From: an uncultured Opitutia bacterium
GTDB lineage: Bacteria > Verrucomicrobiota > Verrucomicrobiia > Opitutales > UBA953
Direction: 5' to 3'
Assembly: GCA_903860195.1 (NCBI GenBank)
Contig: CAIOPO010000100.1
Coordinates: 1 to 52,922 of the forward strand
DNA: 52,922 nucleotides
Both the position numbers and the translations under genes were made by a program. The notes under the pieces were generated by a model. The model did not search any database. It saw nothing but the letters and a program-made list of their open reading frames with translations, and was not told the DNA's origin. The number at the start of each line of letters is the position of its first letter. Positions within the stretch are counted from its first letter, which is position 1. Positions 17,208-26,814 of the stretch are shown here, piece after piece.

Positions 17208-18313
17208 GCCTTCCTGCCGCAGCGTCCGAAGGGCGCGTTCTGTCCCCGGTCACGGATCCAATGGTCGGCCGCGACCAGCGCCGCCATCGCCTCGACGATG
17301 GGCACGGCCCTGGGCAGCACGCAGGGGTCGTGCCGCCCGCGGGCGGTGAGCTGCTTCGCCTTGCCGTCCGGCCCCACCGTGCGCTGGGCGCGGAGGACCG
17401 TGGCGGTAGGCTTGAAGGCGACGCGGAAGACGACCGTCTCGCCGTTGGTGATGCCGCCCTGCGTGCCGCCGGAACGGTTCGTCTCCGTGCGGATGCGTCC
17501 GCCGCGCCTGACGAACACGTCGTTGTGCGCCGAGCCGCGCATGAGCGTGCCGGCGAAGCCGCTGCCGATCTCGAACCCCTTGGTGGCCGGCAGTGAGAGC
17601 ATCGCCTTGGCCAGGTCGGCCTCGAAACGGTCGAAGACGGGCGAGCCCAGTCCGACCGGCAGGTTCTCGATCGCGCAGCAGATCACGCCGCCGACCGAAT
17701 CTCCGTCGGCGCGGGCGGACTTGATCAGCTCCTCGATGCGGCGGGCCGTGGCGGGATGGGGGCAGCGGGTCGGCGAGGCCTCGACCTGACGCAGCGTCGG
17801 CGTGCGGGTCGCGTCGGGCATGCGGACGTCCGACACCGACTCGACCCAGGCGGTGATGCGGGCTCCGCAGGCGTGGCGGAGGACCGTCTTCGCGACCGCG
17901 CCGGCGGCGACGCGGGCGGCCGTCTCACGCGCGGAGGACCTGCCGCCGCCTTCGACGGCCCGCACGCCGTATTTGGCGTCGTAGGTGTAGTCGGCGTGCG
18001 AAGGGCGGTAGGCCGTGCGCATCTCGGCGTAGGCGGAGGACCGCTGGTCGGCGTTCCTGATCACGATCGCGATCGGCGTGCCCAGCGTGAGGCCGTCGGA
18101 GGAGACGCCGGAGAGTATCTCGGGCTCGTCGCCCTCCTTGCGCTGCGTCGTGAGGGCGCTCTGCCCCGGCCGGCGGCGGGCGAGCTCGGAGCGCAGGAAG
18201 CCGGGGTCCAGCGGCACGCGGGGCGGACAGCCGTCAATCACCACGCCGATCGCGGGACCATGGCTCTCGCCGAAGGTCGCGATGCGGAAGCTGTGCCCGT
18301 GGATGTTGCCCAT
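17204..18313 (-). CDS. aroC: Chorismate synthase
   Basis: [70 protein letters not shown]. Confidence 0.97.
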   Translation of the reverse strand: MGNIHGHSFRIATFGESHGPAIGVVIDGCPPRVPLDPGFLRSELARRRPGQSALTTQRKEGDEPEILSGVSSDGLTLGTPIAIVIRNADQRSSAYAEMRTAYRPSHADYTYDAKYGVRAVEGGGRSSARETAARVAAGAVAKTVLRHACGARITAWVESVSDVRMPDATRTPTLRQVEASPTRCPHPATARRIEELIKSARADGDSVGGVICCAIENLPVGLGSPVFDRFEADLAKAMLSLPATKGFEIGSGFAGTLMRGSAHNDVFVRRGGRIRTETNRSGGTQGGITNGETVVFRVAFKPTATVLRAQRTVGPDGKAKQLTARGRHDPCVLPRAVPIVEAMAALVAADHWIRDRGQNAPFGRCGRKA

Positions 18314-18394
18314 GCGTTTCGGTTTCGGTTCAAAAAGATGACGCCGCCTGGCCTGGGGCCGGGCGGCGTCCGTCTGGCGGTACCGCCCGGGCGC

Positions 18395-18829
18395 TCAGCG
18401 GCGCAGGTTGGAGGAGATGCGGGAGATGAGCTTCTGGCTCTCCGGCAGGTTGCCGAAAGCGCCGTACTTGATGGACACGGCGGTGTAGGTCTCGTTCTTC
18501 TCCTTGTCCTCGGTCTTGACGATTTCGACGGTGACGAGGAGGTCGCCGACCGAGCGCGCGAACACTTTGACGCCGACCTTGTCCTGGGCTCCGCCGGATC
18601 CGGTGATGTCGGATTCGCCCGTGCGCATCATGCCGGGGGTCTGGTCGAGGGAGCGGTTGACCGCGTTGAAGACATTTTCCACCGGCGCGTTGTAGCGGGT
18701 GGTGACCACTCCTGAGATCTGGCTGGCGGTGGCCTCACGGCTGTCCGGATTGTCGACGCCGACGTTGGTGTTGCAGCCGGTGAAGGCGACGGCGGAGGCA
18801 AGGAGTGCGGTGGCGAGGGCGTGCTTCAT
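18395..18829 (-). CDS. Putative lipoprotein
   Basis: MKHALATALLASAVAFTGCNTN signal with lipobox-like TGC; start trimmed to ATG 18829. Confidence 0.7.
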   Translation of the reverse strand: MKHALATALLASAVAFTGCNTNVGVDNPDSREATASQISGVVTTRYNAPVENVFNAVNRSLDQTPGMMRTGESDITGSGGAQDKVGVKVFARSVGDLLVTVEIVKTEDKEKNETYTAVSIKYGAFGNLPESQKLISRISSNLRR

Positions 18830-19087
18830 GGTGTCGGTGGAGGATGGGGTGGAGAAAGCACAGGCCGGGAGGATTGGCAAACGATTTCGCCCCCGGCCGA
18901 AGGCCCCGGGCGCGACCATTTGTAGTTAAAAAACAACTACATACGGCCCGACTCTCCGGCCGCCCCGCCGCCGGATCCGCGCTTCTGTCGGCCGCCAGGA
19001 GGGGCTGCTTGCTGATCTTGGCGGTAAGCGGAGTCACAAATATCTGATAAACAATACTTTGAGTATTAAAATGACTGTTTACACTCA

Positions 19088-19093
19088 TATAAT
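19088..19093 (+). promoter_or_regulatory. Candidate -10 element (TATAAT) for the dcw operon
   Basis: Perfect TATAAT in an AT-rich gap upstream of mraZ; no good -35 at 17 bp. Confidence 0.4.
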
Positions 19094-19123
19094 TGGAAAT
19101 ACCTGGATCTGTGAACAAGAAAA

Positions 19124-19189
19124 TGGGCGAACTTGGGGCTAAAACCTTGACCAGTGGGGGAGTGTGGGGAAAAGTGGGCGAACTGGGGG
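19124..19189 (+). promoter_or_regulatory. Candidate MraZ operator array (TGGG boxes at helical spacing)
   Basis: TGGG at 19124, 19134, 19155, 19165, 19175, with a sixth G-tract (TGGGGG) at 19184/19185. Confidence 0.72.
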
Positions 19190-19203
19190 CTTCCTCCCAT
19201 TCC

Positions 19204-19662
19204 ATGTCCATTGGCGCTAACAACCTTCTCTTCACCGGCATCCACAACGGAAAGCTGGATGAGAAGAACCGCGTCACCATCCCGGCCTCCTGGCGTTCGG
19301 ACGGCGCCGGCGACCTCAATTTCCTGGCGATGTTCCACCCGGCGCTCGGCACCGTCGTCGTGTTCCCTCCTTCCATGGTGCAGCGGATCCGCGACGCCTC
19401 GTCGCAGGTCACGGTGAGCGATCCGGACAAGATGAACGCGCTCCGCACGCTCGGCGAGAACAGCCTGCAGGTCGTCTGCGACAAGGCCGGTCGCATCACG
19501 CTCAACGAGCACGTCGTCCGCCAGGCGAAGCTCGAGCGCGACGTCGTGTTCAGCGGCTCGTTCAGCACGTTCCAGATCGCCTCGCCGACGCCGCCGCGCG
19601 CCGACCGCGACTCGGAGTCCGCCCGCACCATCCTCCGCGCGCTGCGCGAACTGGGACTCTGA
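19204..19662 (+). CDS. mraZ: Transcriptional regulator MraZ
   Basis: NLLFTGIHNGKLDEKNRVTIPASWR SpoVT-AbrB-type core; start chosen at 19204 rather than 19093 because the upstream segment is the TGGG array. Confidence 0.88.
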   Translation: MSIGANNLLFTGIHNGKLDEKNRVTIPASWRSDGAGDLNFLAMFHPALGTVVVFPPSMVQRIRDASSQVTVSDPDKMNALRTLGENSLQVVCDKAGRITLNEHVVRQAKLERDVVFSGSFSTFQIASPTPPRADRDSESARTILRALRELGL

Positions 19663-19713
19663 CTTGTATCCACTTTTTATTTACACTGCTCACAGTTTGT
19701 TCACAGACCGCCG

Positions 19714-20631
19714 ATGACCAGCCACGTGCCAGTCCTGCTGGAGGAGTGCATGACGCTCCTCGCCCCCGCGGAGGGGCGCGCCTACCTGGACTGCACCTAC
19801 GGCGGCGGCGGCCACACGGAGGCGATGCTCGCGCGCGGCGCGAGGGTGGACGCCATGGACCGTGACCCTGAGGCGGCGGAGCGCGCGCGCGCGACCTCGG
19901 TCCGGCATCCGGACCGCTTCCGCTTCCATCCGGAGGATTTCCGGCACCTTGACCGCGTTCCGGGACGGTATGATGGCGTACTGATGGACATTGGGGTGTC
20001 CTCGTATCAGCTCGACGTCCCGGAACGCGGCTTCGCCTTCAGGCATGACGGCCCGCTCGACATGCGCATGGACACCGCCCGCGGTCGGACCGCCGCCGAA
20101 TTCCTCGAGCGGGGCGGCCGTGATGAGATCGTCCGGGCCGTCCGTGATTACGGCGAGGAGCCGCGCTGGCGCCGCGTCGTCGACGCGATCCTGGCCGCGC
20201 GCGGCACGGGACGCCTCGCGCGCACCGCGTCCTTCGCCGAACTGGTGGCCGAGGCGGCCCCGCCGCCTCCGGGACCCCGCGGCGCCCATCCCGCCACGCG
20301 CACCTTCCAAGGGGTGCGCATCGCGGTGAACGACGAGCTGGGCGCGCTCGAGGAGGCGCTGCCCTCGGCCTTCGGCAAGCTTCTGGACGGCGGCGTGCTC
20401 GCCGTCATCTCCTTCCACTCCCTCGAGGACCGCATGGTGAAGCGTTACATGAACGGCCTGGCCGGACGGCCGGTCGACCGTGACGACGCGACCCCGCAGG
20501 ACGAGCGGGTGCGGCGCGCCGAACTGCTCACGCGCCGAGCCGTCAAGCCGTCCGACGAGGAGCAGGTCCGCAACCCCCGCAGCCGGTCCGCCCGGCTCCG
20601 CGCCGTGAGGAGGCTCGCCGAACCGCGATGA
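19714..20631 (+). CDS. rsmH: 16S rRNA (cytosine1402-N4)-methyltransferase
   Basis: SHVPVLLEECMTLL, DCTYGGGGHTEAML, DIGVSSYQLD, RTFQGVRIAVNDELG, SFHSLEDRMVK. Confidence 0.97.
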   Translation: MTSHVPVLLEECMTLLAPAEGRAYLDCTYGGGGHTEAMLARGARVDAMDRDPEAAERARATSVRHPDRFRFHPEDFRHLDRVPGRYDGVLMDIGVSSYQLDVPERGFAFRHDGPLDMRMDTARGRTAAEFLERGGRDEIVRAVRDYGEEPRWRRVVDAILAARGTGRLARTASFAELVAEAAPPPPGPRGAHPATRTFQGVRIAVNDELGALEEALPSAFGKLLDGGVLAVISFHSLEDRMVKRYMNGLAGRPVDRDDATPQDERVRRAELLTRRAVKPSDEEQVRNPRSRSARLRAVRRLAEPR

Positions 20632-21020
20632 GGCCCGTCCGCGCGCTCACCTGGATGGCCGGCGCCGCCAGCCTCATCGTCTTCTTCGCCGGCACCATCA
20701 GCATCATGAGCCTGCGGATCGCCGCCGACGAGGTGGGCAGCCGCATCGTGAGGCTCGAACGCAGCGCCGCCGAGGCCCAGAAGGAGCTCGAGCGGCTGAG
20801 GCGCGACCGCGACCAGACCCTCGACACCATCCAGCTGCAGGAGCGGGTGGGGGAGAATTTCCGTCCGCCGCCTCCTGAGCAGGTGGTCTGGATTCCTCGC
20901 ATCCCCTACGCCCCGCCGCCCCCCGCGGCGGGCGCCATCAACGCGCCGGGCCCGCGCATGACGGCCCGCGAAGTCGCCTTCCGTCCGATGACGGGGCAGG
21001 GAGGAACGGCCCTGCGATGA
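20628..21020 (+). CDS. ftsL: FtsL-like small membrane division protein
   Basis: N-terminal TM plus coiled coil (VGSRIVRLERSAAEAQKELERLRRDRDQTLDTIQ), located between rsmH and ftsI. Confidence 0.65.
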   Translation: MRPVRALTWMAGAASLIVFFAGTISIMSLRIAADEVGSRIVRLERSAAEAQKELERLRRDRDQTLDTIQLQERVGENFRPPPPEQVVWIPRIPYAPPPPAAGAINAPGPRMTAREVAFRPMTGQGGTALR

Positions 21021-22810
21021 CCCTTCCCCACGCCAGGCGAATGCGTTTCCGTTCGCTGGCCTGGGTCGTGTCCGCCTGCTTCCTGGCCGTGCTGCTCCGG
21101 CTGGTGCAGCTGCACTGGGTGGACGCGCCCGAGCTGCGCGCCGAGGCCTACCAGGCCCGGCGCCACGTCGAGACGCGCCCCTGCCGTCGCGGGGAGATCC
21201 GGGACGTCCAGGACAACCTGCTGGCCGTCTCCGAGGACGTGTGGGACATCGGCGTCGATCCCGAGTCGCTGCGGCCCGGCGAGGAGGCGCGCGTCCCCGA
21301 GGTGGCCGCGGCCCTCGGCCTTTCCGCCGCCAAGGTCCGCGAGGCCTTCGCCGCGCGCACCCGCACCGACGCCGAGGGGGTCGAGCGCAAGGTGCGCTGG
21401 ACCGTCCTCCTCAAGGAGGTCGGCGAGCCGGTCATGCGCAAGGTGCAGGCGCTGCGCATCAAGGCGCTCCGCGCGGAGCTCAAGTACCGCCGGAGCTACC
21501 CCAAGGGCAGCCTCGCCGCCCACGTCGTGGGCTACGTCAACAAGGAGGGCGTGCCGGCCGCGGGCATCGAACGCGTGATGGACTCGCTCCTCGCCGGTCA
21601 GAACGGATGGATCGAGTCGGAGCGGGACGGCCGCCGCCGTGAGATCGCGAGCAACCGTCTCCGCGAGGTCGATCCGGTGCCCGGCAGCACGGTCGTGCTG
21701 ACGGTCCACGGGCAGGTGCAGAAGGCCTGCGAGGACGCGCTGGAGGCCGCCGCCGCCCGCTACCGCCCGAAGGGCGGGGTCATCATCGTGAGCGAGCCGA
21801 AGACCGGCCGCATCCTCGGCCTCGCCAACTGGCCGACGTTCGACCTCAACCGCTTCTTCGACGAGAAGGAGGCGCCCATGGACAGCCAGCGCAACCGCGC
21901 GGTCTCCGACGTCTATGAGCCCGGCTCGGTCTTCAAGATCGTCTCGGTCGGCGGCGCGCTGCAGGAAGGGCTGGTCACGCCCAACTCCGTGTACGACTGC
22001 GGCGCGGCGCAGGTGCCCTACCGCGGCCGCATGGTCTCGATGCCCGCGGACTCCCACGCCATGGGCGTCGCGGACCTCAGGCGCATCGTCCGCGAATCCT
22101 CCAACCGTGGCACGGTCCAGGTGGGCATGCTCTACGCGGAACGTCTCGGTGAGGACCGTTTCTTCAGCCTCGTGAAGTCCTTCGGCTTCGGCGCGTCCAG
22201 CGGCCTCATCACGGGCGCCGAAGTCCCGGGACTGCTCATTCCGCCGAAGGCCTGGGACGGCCTCACGATCTCGCGCATGCCGATGGGCCACTCCGTCAGC
22301 GTGACCGCGATCCAGATGCACATGGCGATGTCGGTCGTGGCCGCCGACGGACTCCTCATGCATCCGCAGCTCGTGCTCCGGGTGGAGGATCCCGACACCC
22401 GAGAGCCCGTGCTCAGCTATCCGCCCCGCAGCCGCGGCCGCGCGCTCTCCTCCGCCACCGCCCGTCAGCTCGCCGGCATGCTCCGCGAGGTCTGCGGCAA
22501 GGGAGGGACCGCGCCGGTCGCCGACATCGCGGGCTACGAGGTCGCGGGCAAGACCGGCACGACGCAGAAGATCGTCGGCGGACGTTACTCGAGCGCGCAC
22601 CACGTGGCCTCCTTCAGCGGCTTCTTCCCCGCGCAGGACCCGCGACTCGCCGTCACGGTCATCATCGACGAGCCCCAGGGCGAGGGCGTCGGTTACGGCG
22701 GCAAGGTCTCGGCCCCGATCTTCCGCGAGGTCGCGGAGAAGTGCATCCGCTGGCTCGACATCCCGCCCGTCACCTCCGTCCGCGGCCCCCTGGCCGAAGC
22801 ACGCCGATGA
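21017..22810 (+). CDS. ftsI: Division-specific transpeptidase (FtsI/PBP)
   Basis: SxxK in YEPGSVFKIVS, SxN in RESSNRGT, KTG in VAGKTGTTQK. Confidence 0.94.
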   Translation: MTLPHARRMRFRSLAWVVSACFLAVLLRLVQLHWVDAPELRAEAYQARRHVETRPCRRGEIRDVQDNLLAVSEDVWDIGVDPESLRPGEEARVPEVAAALGLSAAKVREAFAARTRTDAEGVERKVRWTVLLKEVGEPVMRKVQALRIKALRAELKYRRSYPKGSLAAHVVGYVNKEGVPAAGIERVMDSLLAGQNGWIESERDGRRREIASNRLREVDPVPGSTVVLTVHGQVQKACEDALEAAAARYRPKGGVIIVSEPKTGRILGLANWPTFDLNRFFDEKEAPMDSQRNRAVSDVYEPGSVFKIVSVGGALQEGLVTPNSVYDCGAAQVPYRGRMVSMPADSHAMGVADLRRIVRESSNRGTVQVGMLYAERLGEDRFFSLVKSFGFGASSGLITGAEVPGLLIPPKAWDGLTISRMPMGHSVSVTAIQMHMAMSVVAADGLLMHPQLVLRVEDPDTREPVLSYPPRSRGRALSSATARQLAGMLREVCGKGGTAPVADIAGYEVAGKTGTTQKIVGGRYSSAHHVASFSGFFPAQDPRLAVTVIIDEPQGEGVGYGGKVSAPIFREVAEKCIRWLDIPPVTSVRGPLAEARR

Positions 22811-24327
22811 ACGCCGCCGGAGCCTCATCCGCCCGCTCGACGGAAAAGCCGACCTTCCAGGAGCTCATGGAGGGCCTGCCGGTGCTCGGCCGTTGCGGGG
22901 ACTGGACGGTCCGGGTCTCGGGCCTCTCGACGGACAGCCGCCGCGTGCTGCCGGGCTCCCTGTTCTTCGCGCTGCCGGGACTCCGGAGCGACGGGCACGC
23001 CTTCGTCGACGAGGCCGTCGGACGCGGCGCCGCCGCCGTCGTCTCCTGGTCTCCGGTCGCCGGCATCCCCGCCGTCGCCGCCGCCCAGGTCGCCGAGCCC
23101 CGCAAGGTGCTCGCCGAAGTGGCCCGCCGGTTCCACGGACATCCCGAGCGCGCCCTCCTGCTCGCGGGCGTGACGGGGACCAACGGCAAGACGACCGTCT
23201 CCACCCTGCTGCGGCACCTGCTGCAGTCCGACGGCTCCTCCTGGGGGCTGATCGGCACGGTGCGCTACCATCTCGGCCGGCGCTCGGTGCCCTCCTACAA
23301 GACCACCCCCGAGTCGGCCGACCTGGCGGGCTTCTTCCGCCAGATGGCCGACGCCGGCTGCGCCGGAGCCTGCCTCGAGGTGAGTTCGCACGCGCTGGAC
23401 CAGGACCGCGTCCACGGCTTCCGCTTCGCCGTCGCCGGGTTCACGAACCTCACGCGCGACCACATCGACTACCACGGCGACCTGCAGGCCTACTTCGCCG
23501 CCAAGCGCAAGCTCTTCGACGGCGGCACGGGCGCTTCGCCCGGCGTCTGCGCGGTGAACGTCGATGACGAGCACGGGCGCGCCCTCGCCGCGGCCTGCCG
23601 CGAGCATGCCGCCGTCATCTCCTACGGCCGTGCGGCCGAGGCCGACCTGCGGGCCGAGGACGTCACGCTCGATCCCCTCGGGGCGGCTTTCAACGTCCGC
23701 TGGCGCGGCGCCACGGCGCGCTTCGTCAGTTCGCTGCCCGGCGCCTACAACGTGGAGAACGTGCTCTGCGCTCTGGCCATGGCCGCGGGGCTCGGGCGCG
23801 ACCCGCTGGCGCTGGCGCCCGCCGTGGCGGACTTCCCCGGCGTGCCCGGCCGCATGGAGCGGGTGGCGAACGGGCAGGACTACCATGTCTACGTCGACTA
23901 CGCGCACACCGACGACGCCCTCCGCAACGCGCTCGGCATGCTCCGCGCGATCACGCCCGGACGCGTGCTCTGCGTCTTCGGCTGCGGCGGCAACCGGGAC
24001 CGTGGCAAGCGCCCCGCGATGACCGCGGCGGTCGCGCAGCTCGCGCACCGCGCCTGGGCCACCGCGGACAATCCCCGCCGCGAACGGATCGAGGACATCT
24101 TCGCCGACATGCGGACGGCGCCCGGCGGCGTCGCCAACGTCGAGTTCGTGCCCGACCGCCGCGAGGCCATCGCCCTCGCCGTGGCCGAAGCGCGCCCCGG
24201 AGACTGCCTGCTCGTCGCCGGCAAGGGGCATGAGACCACCCAGGAGTTCGCCGACACGGTCGTCCCCTTCGACGACCGTCAGGTCGCCCGCGAGCTCATC
24301 GCCCTGCGGAGGGGGCGCGCCTCCTGA
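22807..24327 (+). CDS. murE: UDP-N-acetylmuramoyl-tripeptide synthetase MurE, predicted meso-DAP type
   Basis: GVTGTNGKTTVSTLLRHLL, VDYAHTDDALRNAL, GNRDRGKRPAM, TADNPRRERIEDI (DNPR). Confidence 0.95.
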   Translation: MNAAGASSARSTEKPTFQELMEGLPVLGRCGDWTVRVSGLSTDSRRVLPGSLFFALPGLRSDGHAFVDEAVGRGAAAVVSWSPVAGIPAVAAAQVAEPRKVLAEVARRFHGHPERALLLAGVTGTNGKTTVSTLLRHLLQSDGSSWGLIGTVRYHLGRRSVPSYKTTPESADLAGFFRQMADAGCAGACLEVSSHALDQDRVHGFRFAVAGFTNLTRDHIDYHGDLQAYFAAKRKLFDGGTGASPGVCAVNVDDEHGRALAAACREHAAVISYGRAAEADLRAEDVTLDPLGAAFNVRWRGATARFVSSLPGAYNVENVLCALAMAAGLGRDPLALAPAVADFPGVPGRMERVANGQDYHVYVDYAHTDDALRNALGMLRAITPGRVLCVFGCGGNRDRGKRPAMTAAVAQLAHRAWATADNPRRERIEDIFADMRTAPGGVANVEFVPDRREAIALAVAEARPGDCLLVAGKGHETTQEFADTVVPFDDRQVARELIALRRGRAS

Positions 24328-25697
24328 TGCCGACCTTCGCTCCGGGACGTCTCGCGGCCTGGTCCTGCGGCCGCTGGACCGCCGAACCTTCGTCGCCCAT
24401 CACGGGCTTCGGCACCGACACGCGCACGCTCGCCAGCGGCGAGGCCTTCGTCGCGGTCCGCACGGGCCGGCGTGACGGCCATGACTACCTCGGTGACGCG
24501 CGCGCCCGCGGCGCCTCCTGCGCGGTCGTTTCGCGGCCCGTCGCGGACGCGCTGCCGCAGCTGGTCGTCGATGACACGCAGGCCGCGCTGCGCCGTCTCG
24601 CGGCCTCCTGGCGCGACCTCTTCCCCGGACCGGTGATCGGAGTCACGGGCAGCGTCGGCAAGACCTCCACCAAGGACCTGCTCGGCGCGCTGCTCGGTCC
24701 GGCCGCCTTCGTCACCGAGGCCAACCTCAACAACCTGCTCGGCGTCCCGTTGATGCTGCTCCGCGCCGATCCTTCCGTCCACCGGTGGGCCGTCATCGAG
24801 GCCGGCATGAGCGTGCCGGGCGAGCTGGGGGTCTCGGCCCGGGTGCTCCGTCCTGACGTGGCCGTCGTCACGGCCGTCGCCGCGGTGCACCTTGAGGGGG
24901 TGGGGGACCTTGCCGGCGTCGCCCGTGAGAAGTCCGAGCTGGTCGCCGCGCTGCGTGAAGGCGGCCGCGCGGTGCTGCCGGCCTCGCTCCTTTCGTGGCC
25001 GCCCTTCGCCGCCCTCGCCTCGCGCTGCACCGCGGTGCGTTTCGCCGGCGAGCCCGCTCCCGCCGTGCCGCCGGCGGCCCTCGTCGAGGCGGAACTCGGC
25101 GACGACGGCGCCGGTCGCCGCACCCTTCGCGTGGGCGGACGCACCCTGGTCCTCGGCCCCGTCTCCGACGGACTCGCCCGGAACGCCGCACTGGCCGTGG
25201 TCGCCGCCGACCTGGTGGGCGCCGAACCCGGCGCGGTGGCCGCGGCGCTCGCAGCCTGGACGCCTCCCGCCGGGCGCGGCAGTCTCCACGCCGACGGCGG
25301 ACGTTCCTGGTACGTCGACTGCTACAACAGCAGTCCGGCCTCCCTGGCCGATTCCGCCGCCTGCTTCGACCGTCTCAGCCGCGGCTCTCCGGAGCCGCGC
25401 CTCTGGATCGTCGGCGGCATGGCCGAGCTCGGACCCGAATCCCCGCGGCTCCACCGCGAAGCCCTCGCCAAGCTGCCCGTGCGTTCCGGCGACTCCGTCA
25501 TCCTCTTCGGCGGCGATGCGCCGGCCGCGCTGGCGGCGCTGCCGGCCGCGGCGCAAGGAGCCGTCGCCGCCACGCACGCGGAGCTCGCCGCATTCGCCGC
25601 CGCCCGCCGCGGATTCGTCTTCCTCAAGGGCAGCCGGGCCCACGCCTTGGAGAAGGCCCTCCCCGCCTCCGTCCTTTCCACCCTTCCTTTCCACTAG
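24327..25697 (+). CDS. murF: UDP-N-acetylmuramoyl-tripeptide--D-alanyl-D-alanine ligase
   Basis: VIGVTGSVGKTSTKDLLGALL, DCYNSSPASLADSAACF, IVGGMAELGPESPRLH. Confidence 0.93.
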   Translation: MPTFAPGRLAAWSCGRWTAEPSSPITGFGTDTRTLASGEAFVAVRTGRRDGHDYLGDARARGASCAVVSRPVADALPQLVVDDTQAALRRLAASWRDLFPGPVIGVTGSVGKTSTKDLLGALLGPAAFVTEANLNNLLGVPLMLLRADPSVHRWAVIEAGMSVPGELGVSARVLRPDVAVVTAVAAVHLEGVGDLAGVAREKSELVAALREGGRAVLPASLLSWPPFAALASRCTAVRFAGEPAPAVPPAALVEAELGDDGAGRRTLRVGGRTLVLGPVSDGLARNAALAVVAADLVGAEPGAVAAALAAWTPPAGRGSLHADGGRSWYVDCYNSSPASLADSAACFDRLSRGSPEPRLWIVGGMAELGPESPRLHREALAKLPVRSGDSVILFGGDAPAALAALPAAAQGAVAATHAELAAFAAARRGFVFLKGSRAHALEKALPASVLSTLPFH

Positions 25698-25701
25698 GAG
25701 C

Positions 25702-26814
25702 ATGCTTCACCGTCTCAGCGAATTCGAATCCCTCTGGGGGCCTTTCCGGCTTTTCGACTACCAGACCGTCCGGGCCATCCTCGCCTTCTGCACCTCGCTC
25801 GCCTTCGGACTGGCGCTCGCGGGGCCCTTCATCCGCCGGCTTGCCGCCCTCCGGCAGCCGGAGCGATCCGCCGCGCTGATGGGCGACCTCGCCAAGGAGG
25901 GGGGCAAGGTCCCCACCATGGGCGGTCTGCTCATCGCGGCGGCGGTCATCCCTTCCGTGCTGCTTTGGACCAAGCCCAACGTCCTCGTCTGGTCCTGTCT
26001 CGTCTGCTTCATCGGCATGGGCGCGGTCGGATTCTATGACGACTGGCTGAAGGTGCGCAGCGGCAGTTCGGACGGCATCGCGCCGCGCACCAAGCTCGCC
26101 GGGCAGGCGTTCTTCGCCCTGCTCGCCCTCGGCGTGCTCCTGCTCGACCCCTCCCGTCGCGAGGCGGCGGCGCAGATCTGGCTTCCGGTCCTGAACGGGC
26201 CCGTCTGGTCGGCGTCGTCGTTCGGCCTGCCCTTGGCGGCCTGCCTCGCCGTGGCCGGCTCCTTCTTCGTGCTGGTCTGCGTGGGCTGCTCCAACGCCGT
26301 CAATCTGACCGACGGACTCGACGGGCTGGCCATCGGCTGCGTCATCATCGCGACCCTGGTCCTGGGGGGCGTGGCCTATCTGGCCGGGCACCGCGAGCTC
26401 GCCGAGTACCTCCGCATCTCGCACGTGCCCGGCGCCGGCGAGCTCGCCGTGCTCTGCGCCGCGCTCGTCGGCGGCGGCCTCGTGTTCCTCTGGCACAACG
26501 CGGCGCCGGCCGAGCTTTACATGGGCGACGTCGGCGCGCTCGGCATCGGCGGCGCGCTCGGCGCGGTCGCCTGCCTGATGCACCAGCCGTTCCTCCTGGC
26601 GATCGTGGGCGGCGTCTTCCTCGTCGAAGCCCTTTCGGTGATCGTCCAGGTCGCCTACTTCCGCCGCACCGGCGGCCGTCGCATCTTCCTCATGACCCCG
26701 ATCCATCACCACTTCCAGAAGAAGGGGTGGCCCGCGACGAAGGTCGTCACGCGTTTCTGGATCCTCTCGTTCCTCTGCGGCCTGCTCGGCCTGCTCAGCC
26801 TGAAGCTGCGATGA
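25702..26814 (+). CDS. mraY: Phospho-N-acetylmuramoyl-pentapeptide-transferase
   Basis: GKVPTMGGLL, GFYDDWLKV, NLTDGLDGLA, YMGDVGALGIGG, MTPIHHHFQKKGW; start at ATG 25702. Confidence 0.97.
   Translation: MLHRLSEFESLWGPFRLFDYQTVRAILAFCTSLAFGLALAGPFIRRLAALRQPERSAALMGDLAKEGGKVPTMGGLLIAAAVIPSVLLWTKPNVLVWSCLVCFIGMGAVGFYDDWLKVRSGSSDGIAPRTKLAGQAFFALLALGVLLLDPSRREAAAQIWLPVLNGPVWSASSFGLPLAACLAVAGSFFVLVCVGCSNAVNLTDGLDGLAIGCVIIATLVLGGVAYLAGHRELAEYLRISHVPGAGELAVLCAALVGGGLVFLWHNAAPAELYMGDVGALGIGGALGAVACLMHQPFLLAIVGGVFLVEALSVIVQVAYFRRTGGRRIFLMTPIHHHFQKKGWPATKVVTRFWILSFLCGLLGLLSLKLR

Noticed and set aside
19093-19203. N-terminal 37-aa extension of MraZ
   Set aside because: In frame and open, but MraZ proteins start close to the GIHNGKLDEKNR-type core and this stretch is exactly the phased TGGG array and promoter. 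Regulatory DNA is the better explanation, though N-terminal proteomics would settle it.
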